A DNA stretch of 35,482 bases, from contig JAGAUA010000065.1 of NCBI GenBank assembly GCA_017847885.1, positions 1 through 35,482 of the forward strand. Reading direction: 5' to 3'. Position 1 is the stretch's first letter. Each line of letters opens with the position of its first letter. The notes under the pieces were generated by a model. It saw only the letters and a list, made by a program, of their open reading frames with translations, was not told the origin of the DNA and did no database searches. Of the stretch, positions 15,179 to 22,943 are shown piece after piece. Source of the DNA: Oscillospiraceae bacterium (GTDB lineage Bacteria; Bacillota; Clostridia; Oscillospirales; Ruminococcaceae). A program made the position numbers and the translations under genes.

Positions 15179-15738
15179 TTTTCATCACCGTCCCATTCTT
15201 CTTCCTGGTTTATATTTTGGGACACGTAATTTTTCAACTCTTCGATGTCATATTTTTTGCCTTCAAGTTCATCTACATAACACCACGACTGCGGCGGTCT
15301 TTTAATCTCGATGGGCTGATATCCGAATTTTGTTTTCCGCAGTCCCTCAAAATCGCTTAGTTCCTTGGGGTTGTCGTAGATTACAAGGTCGGATATGTGC
15401 CAAGCGTAAGGTTTAAGACCTTGCAAATAGTGATATAATTCTTTAGGTGTCAACCCCGAATCTGCGCAAAGCTCTTTTTCCTCTTTTATCCCGTATCCGT
15501 CAGAATTATAGGAATAGCAAGCTATTTTATCACAGGTAAACTCGCCAATAACCTTAGTGTCAAGTCGAATATTTTTATCAATCCTTACCCAACCTTTTGG
15601 GGCTTTGGTGCAATAGATATAGCACTTAAACGGTGTTTCAATCTTCGGTCTGCTCTTGCGCATTTCAATGGTCTTTGTGCCGAAAAATATCAGACCGCAC
15701 CATTTTGGCTGTATGCTGATTAAAACAGCTTTACTCAT
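15175..15738 (-). CDS. ASCH-domain (PUA-like) phage protein
   Basis: This is a 187-residue protein starting at the second in-frame ATG (MSKAVLIS), because ASCH proteins begin with the IQPKWCGLIFFGTKTIEMRK pattern close to the N-terminus. Also visible are PFKCYIYCTK and KVIGEFTCDKI, the core beta strands of the domain. ASCH domains are PUA-like folds proposed to bind RNA or modified bases, and small single-domain forms are common in Firmicutes phages. The precise role is unknown. The C-terminal third is charged and less conserved. Confidence 0.75.
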   Translation of the reverse strand: MSKAVLISIQPKWCGLIFFGTKTIEMRKSRPKIETPFKCYIYCTKAPKGWVRIDKNIRLDTKVIGEFTCDKIACYSYNSDGYGIKEEKELCADSGLTPKELYHYLQGLKPYAWHISDLVIYDNPKELSDFEGLRKTKFGYQPIEIKRPPQSWCYVDELEGKKYDIEELKNYVSQNINQEEEWDGDEK

Positions 15739-15752
15739 TTTATCGCCGCCTT

Positions 15753-16031
15753 TCAAATTATCGAATTCCCAAACGCGTCAACTACCTTCCCCACATCATA
15801 CGAATGCGGTTTGTAGTCGACTGCAAGACCCGTGTTCACATCAAAACCGGCTTTTGCAATGCAGGCGTTGACATCGCGCCTGCACACACGGTCGACCTCG
15901 CCGAGGAAACGCTCCCGTGCCTCGGCGGCGTTATCGAAAATAATTCGCTCACCGTTCTCGCAGGTGACAGCGAAGAAATTCCCGTCATACTCTATCGTTA
16001 TCTCTCGGAATTTCCGTAAAAACCTGCTCAC
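15753..16031 (-). CDS. Hypothetical early phage protein
   Basis: This 92-residue protein shows a basic N-terminus (RFLRKFR), a beta-strand pattern ITIEYDGNFFAVTC and then a helical stretch EARERFLGEVDRVCRR. I do not recognise a family. Its start lies 47 bases inside the end of the upstream gene, consistent with a compact phage operon. Continuous open frame and phage-like packing are the main evidence that it is real. Confidence 0.5.
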   Translation of the reverse strand: MSRFLRKFREITIEYDGNFFAVTCENGERIIFDNAAEARERFLGEVDRVCRRDVNACIAKAGFDVNTGLAVDYKPHSYDVGKVVDAFGNSII

Positions 16032-16251
16032 TGTTCGCCCTCCAGAGCTTGTATGATTCGTTGCACTTTTTTATTACTATTTTTCGGGGAACTACCCCTC
16101 TGAATATATTTATCTCGGCAACCGTCGCTATGCAATGTGCAACTTCTTCGTCATTTTTGGTTCTATACGCCGCAATAACCTTCTGCGCCATGTTTCTGTC
16201 AAATCCTTCTGCCATCAGTCTTTTTTTAAATCGCTTAGCTCTTTTCGTCAT
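15985..16251 (-). CDS. Hypothetical early phage protein
   Basis: This 88-residue, strongly basic protein (TKRAKRFKKRL at the start) is helical at the N-terminus. No known domain is recognised. It overlaps the upstream gene by 17 bases and the downstream gene by 47 bases. The long overlap means the downstream start could be later than drawn. A nucleic-acid-binding role would fit its charge but is only a guess. Confidence 0.5.
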   Translation of the reverse strand: MTKRAKRFKKRLMAEGFDRNMAQKVIAAYRTKNDEEVAHCIATVAEINIFRGVVPRKIVIKKCNESYKLWRANSEQVFTEIPRDNDRV

Positions 16252-16663
16252 TAGAATTGTCCTCCTCGATTTTTATTTTCACCCTACGGAACAATTCAAC
16301 GGTTTTCGGCACGTCCAACACATTGTTGACGAAAATTTCAAACTGCTCACGCCGCCACCCGAAAAACTCGGCGCTGATATGCCCGTCTTTAGGCAGCGGC
16401 GGAACATCAGGCGCCTTCGGGTCATATTTCCGGTACAGCCGCCTCAGGAAATTCCATAGTGATTTTTCGAATAGCGTCCGCTGGGTATCACTTGGTGGAC
16501 GCAATATCCCGTAGCGTTTTATGTAATCCTCATACAGCGCGTTTATAACGGGATTATTCACGTTCAGCTGATAGCCGTATTTATTCAACGGCGTGGTGAA
16601 CAGGCTAAGTTTGCGCCGTTCGCGCTGCTCTGCGGTTTCTTGGTTATAGCTCAAGCTGTTCAC
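16235..16663 (-). CDS. Hypothetical early phage protein
   Basis: This 142-residue protein is rich in aromatic and charged residues, with a Pro-rich turn DPKAPDVPPLPKDG at about 85-98 and a helix REQFEIFVNNVLDVPK after it. I recognise no family. It is packed tightly in the leftward early operon, overlapping the upstream gene by 20 bases and the downstream by 17. The codon pattern matches its neighbours, supporting a real gene. Confidence 0.55.
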   Translation of the reverse strand: MNSLSYNQETAEQRERRKLSLFTTPLNKYGYQLNVNNPVINALYEDYIKRYGILRPPSDTQRTLFEKSLWNFLRRLYRKYDPKAPDVPPLPKDGHISAEFFGWRREQFEIFVNNVLDVPKTVELFRRVKIKIEEDNSNDEKS

Positions 16664-17267
16664 CCTCGTCGTCGGCTTCGGCCACCGACTGCATATCCAT
16701 CAGCTTCCTATAAACCATCTCAACAAAATCTATTTTCTTTGGGATATCATCTTTGCGGAATATAACGGGCATAATCACCGCTTTGACGATCATGCCGTCG
16801 GTTGCGACAACGGCACACTTTTCGCCGTCTAATTTTCGATAACTATAATTTAAAATGCCGTCATCGTCGCTGATCGGCGCAAGAAATTTCGTGTTGACGA
16901 ATACGCAAATGTCGGGAAAACCGTCGTTGTCGGTGTTGTGGTACGTTTCAAACACCGTGAATCCGAACATATCCCACGGCGATTTTTTTAACGGTATTTC
17001 GCCGTCCATAAACGGTACTAACGCATCTGACCACCATTCCGGGATTTCTTCGACAATATAGTGTGTCGGTGTTTCGGGGTCAACGTTTATCAGTCCGCGC
17101 AGTGTTTCCGCGTTGAATATCGGCAGGTTTTCCAACGGATAGCAGGCGCACCCGTCGGTTATGTATTGCAGCGCGATTTTCTCCTCGCCGTTGGCGTTAT
17201 ACATTTTGTTATACAGTTTCAAATGCGCGTTTTTTCTGAATAGCGCGTATATTTTTTCTTTTTTCAT
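16644..17267 (-). CDS. Hypothetical early phage protein
   Basis: This 207-residue acidic protein has no transmembrane segment. Visible features are a central Trp-rich stretch EIPEWWSDALVPF and a C-terminal helix KIDFVEMVYRKLMDM, then an acidic tail. I do not recognise a family. It starts five bases after the stop of the upstream 17272 gene and overlaps the next by 20 bases. Probably an accessory early function. Confidence 0.55.
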   Translation of the reverse strand: MKKEKIYALFRKNAHLKLYNKMYNANGEEKIALQYITDGCACYPLENLPIFNAETLRGLINVDPETPTHYIVEEIPEWWSDALVPFMDGEIPLKKSPWDMFGFTVFETYHNTDNDGFPDICVFVNTKFLAPISDDDGILNYSYRKLDGEKCAVVATDGMIVKAVIMPVIFRKDDIPKKIDFVEMVYRKLMDMQSVAEADDEGEQLEL

Positions 17268-17271
17268 AAAC

Positions 17272-17676
17272 TCACCTCTTGTAAAATTTAATCGGTCTGA
17301 CTTTTATATGTGCTTTTTTCAGCTGTTCATAAATCCTGCGATAATAGTCCGTCGTATATTGGGCACGCATATAACTTGAACAATCCCCGATAGTACATAC
17401 AATTAGGTGTTTGTCATTCCAATCTCTATACTGGGAGAAACACCCCTTAATTAGCAATTCCGGACTGATAATATTGCTTTGGTCGTTGTGAAAATCGAGA
17501 ATAAATTTTAACGCACAAGCCGTTGTTAAACCGCAGCATCTCTCGGTAAAACGAATATATCTATCATAAAATACGTAATCAACAACATCGGGGTAAAGTT
17601 TAAATCCCAGCGCTTTTTCAATGCGCTTGATCAATCGGATTTTCCGCAGTCTGCGGAAAAAGGCAAGTATTTTCAT
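17272..17676 (-). CDS. Hypothetical early phage protein
   Basis: This 134-residue protein is very basic, with an Arg/Lys-rich N-terminal helix (FFRRLRKIRLIKRIEKALGF) and several Cys and Tyr residues in the middle (RCCGLTTACALKFILDF). No family is recognised. It follows the coiled-coil gene without a gap. Positive charge suggests nucleic acid or membrane contact; nothing firmer can be said. Confidence 0.5.
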   Translation of the reverse strand: MKILAFFRRLRKIRLIKRIEKALGFKLYPDVVDYVFYDRYIRFTERCCGLTTACALKFILDFHNDQSNIISPELLIKGCFSQYRDWNDKHLIVCTIGDCSSYMRAQYTTDYYRRIYEQLKKAHIKVRPIKFYKR

Positions 17677-18651
17677 TTAAAATTCCTCCGCCGTATCCCT
17701 CAACGTGTCCGCCAGTTCGCACAATTTACCTGCATATTTCTTCTGCTTCTCGGGCGCGATGTTCTCGAGAACATCGAAAATCTCTTCCAACCGTACCTGC
17801 AGCTGTTCAAACAAAATGCTGAACTTTGTATCATTATCCGTCCGGGAGTCAGACAGCTTTTTCTCCAGCTCCGCCGCCTTCTGCATAGCTTCGGTAACGC
17901 TTGCCTTCTGCGACTCCAATTTCTTCTTGTAGCCTTCGATCTGATTTTGCATTTCGGCCGTGGCATGGTCAATCGCTTCCTGCTGCTTTTCGGCAGCGGC
18001 TTTGCGCTCCTTGTCAATAGCGGCACGCACCGCCTTTTCCTGCTCTTCCTTGGCCTTGGCGGCAAGCTCTTTTTTCACCTTGGCAATGTCCTTGCCGGGC
18101 TTGTCCGCCTTTGCTTTCAGCTCCTCGACCTGCGCGGTGAGGGCGTCCACCTGGGATTTATAATCCGTGTCGTCTTTTCCGGAAACCTGCTCCTGCAGCA
18201 TGCTTATCTGCTCGCCTTTCAGCCCGTTTTCCTGCTCCAACTCCTCAATGCGCTTTTTCAGGTCTGAAACGGACATATCCTCGACTGCGTTGTTATCCAT
18301 GAATTCAGCGCGGTCAAGTGCAGGTACGTGCGTCAGCAATTCCAATTTTGTAATGCCCAGCTGCGCATTCGACTGCAAAAACTTCGGACCCAATTCCTCA
18401 CACGCTTTTATGTAATTGTACGCCTGCCGCTTTTTGATGTTTGCCTTTTTCTCGCAATACTCCTCGAATTCCGAAAATCCGAGAGATATATACAGCCGCT
18501 CGTCGCGCATACGCTTGAGGCAGCGGCAAAGCTCCCACAACGCTTGTGCGGCGATAGTGCCGTTGGTGATAATTTCATGGTGCAGCTTAACCGCCTCGTC
18601 ATATGCCGCGGAAACCTCGCTCGGCTCCACATCTATAATTTTGTTTTCCAT
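17677..18651 (-). CDS. DUF3102/ParB-HTH-like protein with long coiled coil
   Basis: This is a 324-residue protein. The ATG at 18651 is preferred to a TTG three codons upstream. Residues about 20-110 resemble the helical DNA-binding domain of DUF3102 proteins (LGFSEFEEYCEKKANIKKRQ then AYNYIKACEELG, with ITKLELLTHV after it). Residues 130-275 are an almost continuous coiled coil rich in Glu, Lys, Gln and Ala. It probably binds DNA and oligomerises, as phage or plasmid accessory replication or segregation factors do. It is coupled to the PcfJ gene, whose stop it meets. Confidence 0.65.
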   Translation of the reverse strand: MENKIIDVEPSEVSAAYDEAVKLHHEIITNGTIAAQALWELCRCLKRMRDERLYISLGFSEFEEYCEKKANIKKRQAYNYIKACEELGPKFLQSNAQLGITKLELLTHVPALDRAEFMDNNAVEDMSVSDLKKRIEELEQENGLKGEQISMLQEQVSGKDDTDYKSQVDALTAQVEELKAKADKPGKDIAKVKKELAAKAKEEQEKAVRAAIDKERKAAAEKQQEAIDHATAEMQNQIEGYKKKLESQKASVTEAMQKAAELEKKLSDSRTDNDTKFSILFEQLQVRLEEIFDVLENIAPEKQKKYAGKLCELADTLRDTAEEF

Positions 18652-18656
18652 TATAA

Positions 18657-20693
18657 TCAACCTGCCTTTTCAATATTTTTTGCAAGCAGCTGTTTGTGCC
18701 ATTCTTCGATGAACGCCTTGACCGCCTCGCAGGGCGTGCCGTTCTTGTAGCCGCGCGCCTGCCGTATGTGCTTTAGGTCGGGCGACAGTTCCACCGTTAC
18801 CATGGGTACCTTTGGACTGTTCGCATTCCGCACGCCTAATATAATGCAGCTGCCTTTCGCGTATCTGTCTGCATAGGTTGCCACGCAATGCCGCAGATAT
18901 TTCGACTCGTTGTAAAGTTCACCCCACGTCATTAACGGGGCAATAGCGTACTCCTTGCCGCATAGCGTGATACCCTTGATTTTCACAACCTCGGCCGTTT
19001 TCAGCGCTAACTCGTCCGCATATTTGGAATATTGTTTATCATAGCTTTTCAGCCGCTCGTCGATTTCTGCCTCAGCGTGCGCCGTGAATAAATCATGGGG
19101 ATTTATAGTCGCGGTATCGTCCATGTTGTATTCCGCATTGACCGCGTCGCGGATATAGTCGGAATAATCGGATATGACCGCCGTAATGTCACCTGCATCA
19201 TGGGTTTGATATACCACCGCCTGTTCGTTGATATATCGTATATACCTGCTCACGGGCTGGTATTCCATGGCGTTGACCATATCCCTATAATATTTTGCAT
19301 AGGGCGCAAGCTGCTGATATTCAGCCATTCCCGATTTGCGCCGCATCAGATATTTGTACAGCGAAAATTCTGCATATGTTGGGTCATACGGCGCAATGGC
19401 GTTCAACTCTGCCCGTGTCACGCCGAGAATGTGCGCAAGGCTTTTGGGGCGCTGTGTAGGGTGCGCCCATTGGTCGGAATTCACCGTATAATTGGATGAT
19501 TTCAGACAATATTTCACAAGATTATCCAATTTCATTTTCAGCAGATATTCAATCCACGGACATTCAATCAGCCGTTTGAGCACGAACACGGGCGAATATT
19601 TATTAATCGTTTTCCTAACCTTGTCCCATGGAATATACCGCATCTGTTCATAGTGGTCGAGTGCCGTTCTGATATTTCCCGTATATACTTTCCCATTGAC
19701 ATCGGGGTTATTACGGCTATTGCACCAATACGGTGAATGGGTCTGCATAAAATCGCCCCATTCAAACGAATTGCAGACGTTGCCCGCTGCGTTGATGAAA
19801 TACCGTCCCTGCTCCGAAAGACTAATGCCCATAGAAAATTCAGGCGTTATCTGAATGTCAATGTCGCCCCAATGGGTGTTTTTGCATAGGTTGTAATCCG
19901 CCGCAAATAACCGCATACAGCAGCCCTCGGACGTTTTCTGAATGTACCATAATGCCTCGGTACGGTTCTCGATCCCGCCGTCGCGGAAGCACCCCGAACA
20001 TATCAACACCGCTTTTTTGTGGCAATGGGGGCACACCATTTCTTTTCGGTGCTCCCATTTCTGACCGCCCTTTGGGATCTGTTTCAGACAATGAGTGCAT
20101 ACACCGAAATCCTCAGCAGTTTTATACACGATGTAAACCTTGTCGCTCTGCTTTTCCGCCCATTTCGTGAAACCCTTGACCGTCGGGCGTATCTCCAGCA
20201 TACACCTGTCCGTTGCCTCTCTTATTTTGCGGTGTCGCTCAGCGGTCTTGAGGTCGCGTATGCGCTTCTGCATAGCCTCAACGCACTTTATCCCCTCGGA
20301 CCATCTGCCCCACACAGCCGGCAAGCTGTATATGTGCATTGATTTTATATACTCGTCAATAACCTCGTCGGCGCCGTTGATTGGGACGTATGCCTGGGAA
20401 TACTGCGTAATATACCCCACGCTCGCGGTTGACTTTTTCGGGTTTTCAACGGACGTCTGGGTGCAGTAATCCGTATCGGAAATAAACGTGCGCCATGCAA
20501 ATTCGCCGTTGAAATATGCCGTAACAATCAGCAGGTTTCCGTCCATTTCGGCTATGTAAAGATAGTTCCGTATCTTCCGCGTGTAACCCTTTGCACCCGA
20601 CCATTGGGGCGGTTCATACACCGAACTTTCGGACGGGACGTCTGTTATCGGTGCAGGCGGTATCGGGCGCAAAATCAATTCCTTGAAATTCAT
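18657..20693 (-). CDS. PcfJ-like protein
   Basis: This is a 678-residue protein. The ATG at 20693 follows AGGGGG; an in-frame GTG lies two codons upstream. A zinc-binding centre is visible at about residues 195-235 (CTHCLKQIP, then CPHCHKKA and CSGC). The C-terminal part has the PcfJ family pattern: LMTWGELYNESKYLRHCVAT, then YADRYAKGSCIILGVRNA, VPMVTVELSPD and a RGYKNGTP turn. PcfJ proteins are encoded on conjugative plasmids, ICEs and Clostridia prophages, usually with PcfK. Their biochemical role is not settled. The PcfK-like gene lies directly upstream. Confidence 0.82.
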   Translation of the reverse strand: MNFKELILRPIPPAPITDVPSESSVYEPPQWSGAKGYTRKIRNYLYIAEMDGNLLIVTAYFNGEFAWRTFISDTDYCTQTSVENPKKSTASVGYITQYSQAYVPINGADEVIDEYIKSMHIYSLPAVWGRWSEGIKCVEAMQKRIRDLKTAERHRKIREATDRCMLEIRPTVKGFTKWAEKQSDKVYIVYKTAEDFGVCTHCLKQIPKGGQKWEHRKEMVCPHCHKKAVLICSGCFRDGGIENRTEALWYIQKTSEGCCMRLFAADYNLCKNTHWGDIDIQITPEFSMGISLSEQGRYFINAAGNVCNSFEWGDFMQTHSPYWCNSRNNPDVNGKVYTGNIRTALDHYEQMRYIPWDKVRKTINKYSPVFVLKRLIECPWIEYLLKMKLDNLVKYCLKSSNYTVNSDQWAHPTQRPKSLAHILGVTRAELNAIAPYDPTYAEFSLYKYLMRRKSGMAEYQQLAPYAKYYRDMVNAMEYQPVSRYIRYINEQAVVYQTHDAGDITAVISDYSDYIRDAVNAEYNMDDTATINPHDLFTAHAEAEIDERLKSYDKQYSKYADELALKTAEVVKIKGITLCGKEYAIAPLMTWGELYNESKYLRHCVATYADRYAKGSCIILGVRNANSPKVPMVTVELSPDLKHIRQARGYKNGTPCEAVKAFIEEWHKQLLAKNIEKAG

Positions 20694-20704
20694 GCGCACG
20701 CCCC

Positions 20705-21151
20705 CTAATCGTCCAAGGATACCGCACGGAAACCGCGGCGTTTTGGCTTCGGTGCTTCCTGCGGAGCGGCGTCAATGCCATAATAAATGTGCAGTAGGGG
20801 GATTATAAATTCCGATGACAGCGTAACGATGCGACAGTCCGTATTATCTACCACCATTTTGCCGATTTCGGTGTTTTCGGGAACATTTTTGACAGGCTCG
20901 CCGAGTATCTGCGCAACGACCTGCTTTCCTGCTTCTCCTGCCTCTCTGGAATACTTGTTGCTGTGGATATTCTTAGCAATATCCTTGATCCGTTCCATGA
21001 ATGTTTCAAGGTCTGTATTCGGTTTCAGAACGCACTCGGCGTTTTCTTCGGTAGTCAAGACGAACATCTTAACATACTTTCCCAGCGTTTTTATCTCGGG
21101 GGAAGCGTTTTCTGTTTCTTCCTCAATTTTCTGAATAGCTTCATTTATCAT
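20705..21151 (-). CDS. PcfK-like protein (AcrIIA9-related family possible)
   Basis: This is a 148-residue protein. The ATG at 21151 is chosen over 21166 because GGGAG precedes it at the right distance. Features are an acidic helical N-terminus, a CVLKPNTDLETFMERIKD segment, and a C-terminal LSSEFIIPLLHIYYGID stretch like the closing helix of PcfK proteins. It directly precedes the PcfJ gene, the normal pairing. Some PcfK-family proteins (AcrIIA9) inhibit Cas9, so anti-CRISPR activity is possible but not shown here. The extra mid region makes it longer than typical short PcfK forms. Confidence 0.6.
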   Translation of the reverse strand: MINEAIQKIEEETENASPEIKTLGKYVKMFVLTTEENAECVLKPNTDLETFMERIKDIAKNIHSNKYSREAGEAGKQVVAQILGEPVKNVPENTEIGKMVVDNTDCRIVTLSSEFIIPLLHIYYGIDAAPQEAPKPKRRGFRAVSLDD

Positions 21152-21170
21152 AAACTTTTCTCCCATTCCG

Positions 21171-21187
21171 TGCAGTCAACTGCAAAA
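21171..21187. repeat. Palindrome TGCAGTCAACTGCAAAA, copy 2
   Basis: Shares 17 identical bases with the copies at 7961 and 25596. It lies just upstream of the PcfK ribosome site on one strand and immediately before the -35 of a rightward promoter on the other. Confidence 0.6.
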
Positions 21188-21188
21188 C

Positions 21189-21217
21189 TTGACAAACCTC
21201 CGATTTTGCAGTATAAT
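21189..21217 (+). promoter_or_regulatory. Consensus rightward promoter inside the leftward early operon
   Basis: TTGACA (21189-21194), a 17-base spacer and TATAAT (21212-21217) are a perfect sigma-A promoter on the strand opposite to all surrounding genes. Palindrome copy 2 ends two bases before the -35. Confidence 0.7.
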
Positions 21218-21223
21218 ATGCAC

Positions 21224-21291
21224 ATAAACTTTTTTCCTATTTTTCTCTCTTGGGGCGCGTGCAGGCATCAGCTTGTGCGCGTTCCTTTTTT
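21224..21291 (+). ncRNA. Candidate 68-nt antisense/small RNA
   Basis: From the promoter at 21189-21217 the expected start is near 21224. An 11-pair stem with three G-T pairs (21256-21266 with 21271-21281, loop ATCA) is followed by TTCCTTTTTT, a good terminator. The RNA would be antisense to the 3' end of the small DNA-binding gene 21237-21452. No open frame of note lies in it. Confidence 0.45.
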
Positions 21292-21452
21292 ACCTCGGCG
21301 AGAAGCTTGTCCGGCTCGGGTTTGCCCTTGTCGTAATGGGGCGTGTAACCCATGCGGCGCAGCTCATACTCTACAATCGTGGGCGTGGTACCCATTTTCT
21401 TCGCTATTTCGCGCACCGTCAAGCATTTCGTTTGCAATATCCGCAGGCGCAT
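21237..21452 (-). CDS. Small HTH DNA-binding phage protein
   Basis: A helix-turn-helix is visible: CLTVREIAKKMGTTPTIVEY followed by a basic tail. The start is unclear. The drawn ATG (MRLRIL) is the first in-frame ATG. The natural start would be the ATG at 21499 that overlaps the stop of the 44-residue gene upstream, but a run of exactly 12 As right after it puts that ATG one frame off. One extra A would restore MKKKKTVKAK and join the frame. The open frame on the sequence as given runs to a GTG at 21560, which overlaps the upstream gene wholly and has no good ribosome site. A candidate antisense RNA covers its 3' end. Confidence 0.6.
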   Translation of the reverse strand: MRLRILQTKCLTVREIAKKMGTTPTIVEYELRRMGYTPHYDKGKPEPDKLLAEVKKERAQADACTRPKREK

Positions 21453-21495
21453 CGTGTCTATCCCGGTGCTTTTTGCCTTAACAGTTTTTTTTTTT

Positions 21496-21630
21496 TCATC
21501 GCGGCTCGTCCTCGCTTTCCTCGGGCGCTTTCGGGTCGAAACAAAGCGCGATGTTTTCACCTAACATCAGCACTATTTCCAACACCAGCAGCGCAAGCAA
21601 TATCGGCGCGGCAATCATCCATGCTAACAT
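21496..21630 (-). CDS. 44-residue single-pass membrane protein
   Basis: ATG behind GGAGG with seven bases between. The sequence has one hydrophobic helix at residues 2-28 (AAPILLALLVLEIVLML) and an acidic tail ending SEDEPR. The stop overlaps an ATG (ATGA) for the next gene. Small membrane proteins of this kind are common in phage early regions; function unknown. Confidence 0.55.
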   Translation of the reverse strand: MLAWMIAAPILLALLVLEIVLMLGENIALCFDPKAPEESEDEPR

Positions 21631-21642
21631 TGTTTCGACCTC

Positions 21643-21975
21643 CTATACCCCTAAATACATCCGTACTTCGTGGCTTTCGCCGAGGTACTGCGAAACTATT
21701 ACGGATTCACCCGTAATCGGACATGTGAGTTTGTAGTCCCAATGTCCATAGTCACGTATAGTGACTACCTGTCTATATTTTTTGGGCACATAAAAACGTG
21801 CACCCGCGGTTATCCCTATACATACCAGGTCGTCATCTGTGGGAATGGGGTCAATGTATGACTTCACATATGCCCCCGGAATAACTGCGTCTAACATATG
21901 CGATTTATCCTCTTGAAACAGCTTTACAACTTCCTGGAATAACTTTAATTTTTTTGATTTTTTTATTATTTTCAT
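21643..21975 (-). CDS. Hypothetical early phage protein
   Basis: This is a 110-residue protein with a Lys-rich N-terminus (MKIIKKSKKLKLF) and a beta-rich core (DLVCIGITAGARFYVPKKYR; LTCPITGESVIVSQYLG). I recognise no family. It sits between the zinc-ribbon gene and the small membrane gene in the leftward operon with short gaps. A weak AGGAG lies ahead of the ATG. Confidence 0.5.
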   Translation of the reverse strand: MKIIKKSKKLKLFQEVVKLFQEDKSHMLDAVIPGAYVKSYIDPIPTDDDLVCIGITAGARFYVPKKYRQVVTIRDYGHWDYKLTCPITGESVIVSQYLGESHEVRMYLGV

Positions 21976-21987
21976 GTTCGTTACTCC

Positions 21988-22152
21988 TCACCTCTTGATT
22001 TTCTCAACCGTGTATGTAGTGCCAAACCTGCGCCGCTTGCACTTGAAACAATCGACTTTCCGCACGTTTTCCCCGACAGGAATAACCGTGTGCGTGCCTG
22101 CCGCTTTCAGCGCTTCGGCGCAGGGCTTACACAGTTTACGCTTGAACTTCAT
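21988..22152 (-). CDS. 54-residue zinc-ribbon phage protein
   Basis: Two cysteine pairs, CKPC at residues 8-11 and CFKC at 36-39, with basic surroundings (KFKRK; CKRRRFG) form a zinc ribbon typical of small clostridial phage proteins that precede or follow early operon genes. A GGGAGGATG lies upstream of the ATG at 22152. A truncated second copy of its start lies at 22895-22963. Confidence 0.6.
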   Translation of the reverse strand: MKFKRKLCKPCAEALKAAGTHTVIPVGENVRKVDCFKCKRRRFGTTYTVEKIKR

Positions 22153-22426
22153 AGCTTTTCACATCCTCCCTAACATTTATAAAATCCCGTCACGTATCAG
22201 CCGTTTGGTGAACTCAGGCTCGCGAAGAGGCAGACCGCTAAGGTGTCGGGACAGCCTCTCGGTGACGTTTTTCTGCCACTGTTCCCTCTCCTCGGGCGTT
22301 ATTTCGTCCACGGGGACGGCAACGATCTTGCCGTCCCGTTCTACCTCCAGGAAACGAAGCACTGTCAATTCCTTTGCCATGTAAACACCTCCCGTAAAGT
22401 GTATGTATCCTGCGGTTTGTCCTATT
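22136..22426. repeat. 291-bp direct duplication, left copy
   Basis: Nearly identical to 22947-23237, same orientation, no indels and fewer than about ten substitutions by eye. It carries the start of the zinc-ribbon gene and the complete 67-residue gene. Most changes are silent in that gene. Confidence 0.9.
22177..22380 (-). CDS. 67-residue early phage protein, copy 1
   Basis: The protein (MAKELTVLRFLEVERDGKIV at the start) differs from copy 2 at 22988-23191 by two residues only: Asp/Glu at 25 and Glu/Lys at 33. GGGAGGTG precedes the ATG. No domain is recognised. The surplus of silent over amino-acid-changing differences between copies suggests selection on the protein since duplication. Confidence 0.6.
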   Translation of the reverse strand: MAKELTVLRFLEVERDGKIVAVPVDEITPEEREQWQKNVTERLSRHLSGLPLREPEFTKRLIRDGIL

Positions 22427-22441
22427 TCTCACGATGTTCTC

Positions 22442-22471
22442 TTGACACCCCACACCATTCCGCTGTATAAT
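22442..22471 (+). promoter_or_regulatory. Rightward promoter of the small Cys-rich gene
   Basis: TTGACA (22442-22447), 18-base spacer, TATAAT (22466-22471); AGGAGGG and the ATG at 22493 follow. It is the only rightward protein-coding unit within the early leftward region. Confidence 0.7.
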
Positions 22472-22492
22472 AATGGCGGAAGGAGGGATATA

Positions 22493-22669
22493 ATGAATAC
22501 TTTTTGCCCGTTTATCAACGGAGAATGTCGCAGCGATTGTGTTTTCCGACTTGTGCGAAAGGTCGGAGAAGAAAACGGATTAACTATCTGCCAGCTCGCC
22601 ACAAGCTCAGCAGTCAGTGAAAGACTTTGCGACATTCTTGTAAAAGAAAAACAGGAAGATGATAAATAA
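22493..22669 (+). CDS. 58-residue Cys-rich protein
   Basis: Four cysteines near the start (FCPFINGECRSDCVFRLV) plus one more at 33 suggest zinc or Fe-S binding; the rest is helical and charged. It has its own consensus promoter and ribosome site and runs against the surrounding operon, ending base-to-base with the stop of the leftward gene 22670-22870. The family is common in clostridial prophages but has no assigned role that I know. Confidence 0.65.
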   Translation: MNTFCPFINGECRSDCVFRLVRKVGEENGLTICQLATSSAVSERLCDILVKEKQEDDK

Positions 22670-22870
22670 TCATTCATCATCACACGCTTTTAATTCCGAG
22701 CCGAACAATTCGGAATAATCTAACTCAGGCACTGTTGTATTATGATCCAGCTTCATTCCTACATAGGATAAAACACTGTGAGCATCTGCAACAGTGCATT
22801 TTTTATCAGCAAGAATTTTGAAAATCTCCATAGCGGCTTCAACATTCTTGTGTGTAATTGGCATTCCCAT
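22670..22870 (-). CDS. Hypothetical 66-residue early protein
   Basis: ATG at 22870 with GGAGGTGA seven bases upstream; the GTG inside that ribosome site is not used as start. The protein is helical (EAAMEIFKILADKK; DAHSVLSYVGMKL) with an acidic tail. No family is recognised. It is convergent with the rightward Cys-rich gene and lies in the segment between the two 291-bp copies. Confidence 0.55.
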   Translation of the reverse strand: MGMPITHKNVEAAMEIFKILADKKCTVADAHSVLSYVGMKLDHNTTVPELDYSELFGSELKACDDE

Positions 22871-22886
22871 TACTTTCACCTCCTCT

Positions 22887-22943
22887 CTAAGCCCTCACCG
22901 TTTCAGTACCGACGAGGTAGTCAATTGAGCAATCAAATAATTC
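22887..22943 (-). pseudogene. C-terminal remnant of an XRE-family repressor
   Basis: The frame reads ELFDCSIDYLVGTETVRA then stop, the usual end of a Cro/C1-type repressor, but is joined upstream to the duplicated segment and lacks the DNA-binding part. Confidence 0.6.

Noticed and set aside
15811..15826. TTGTAGTCGACTGCAA, resembling the repeated palindrome
   Set aside because: It differs at two positions, lies inside a coding frame and lacks the trailing A-run and neighbouring hairpin.
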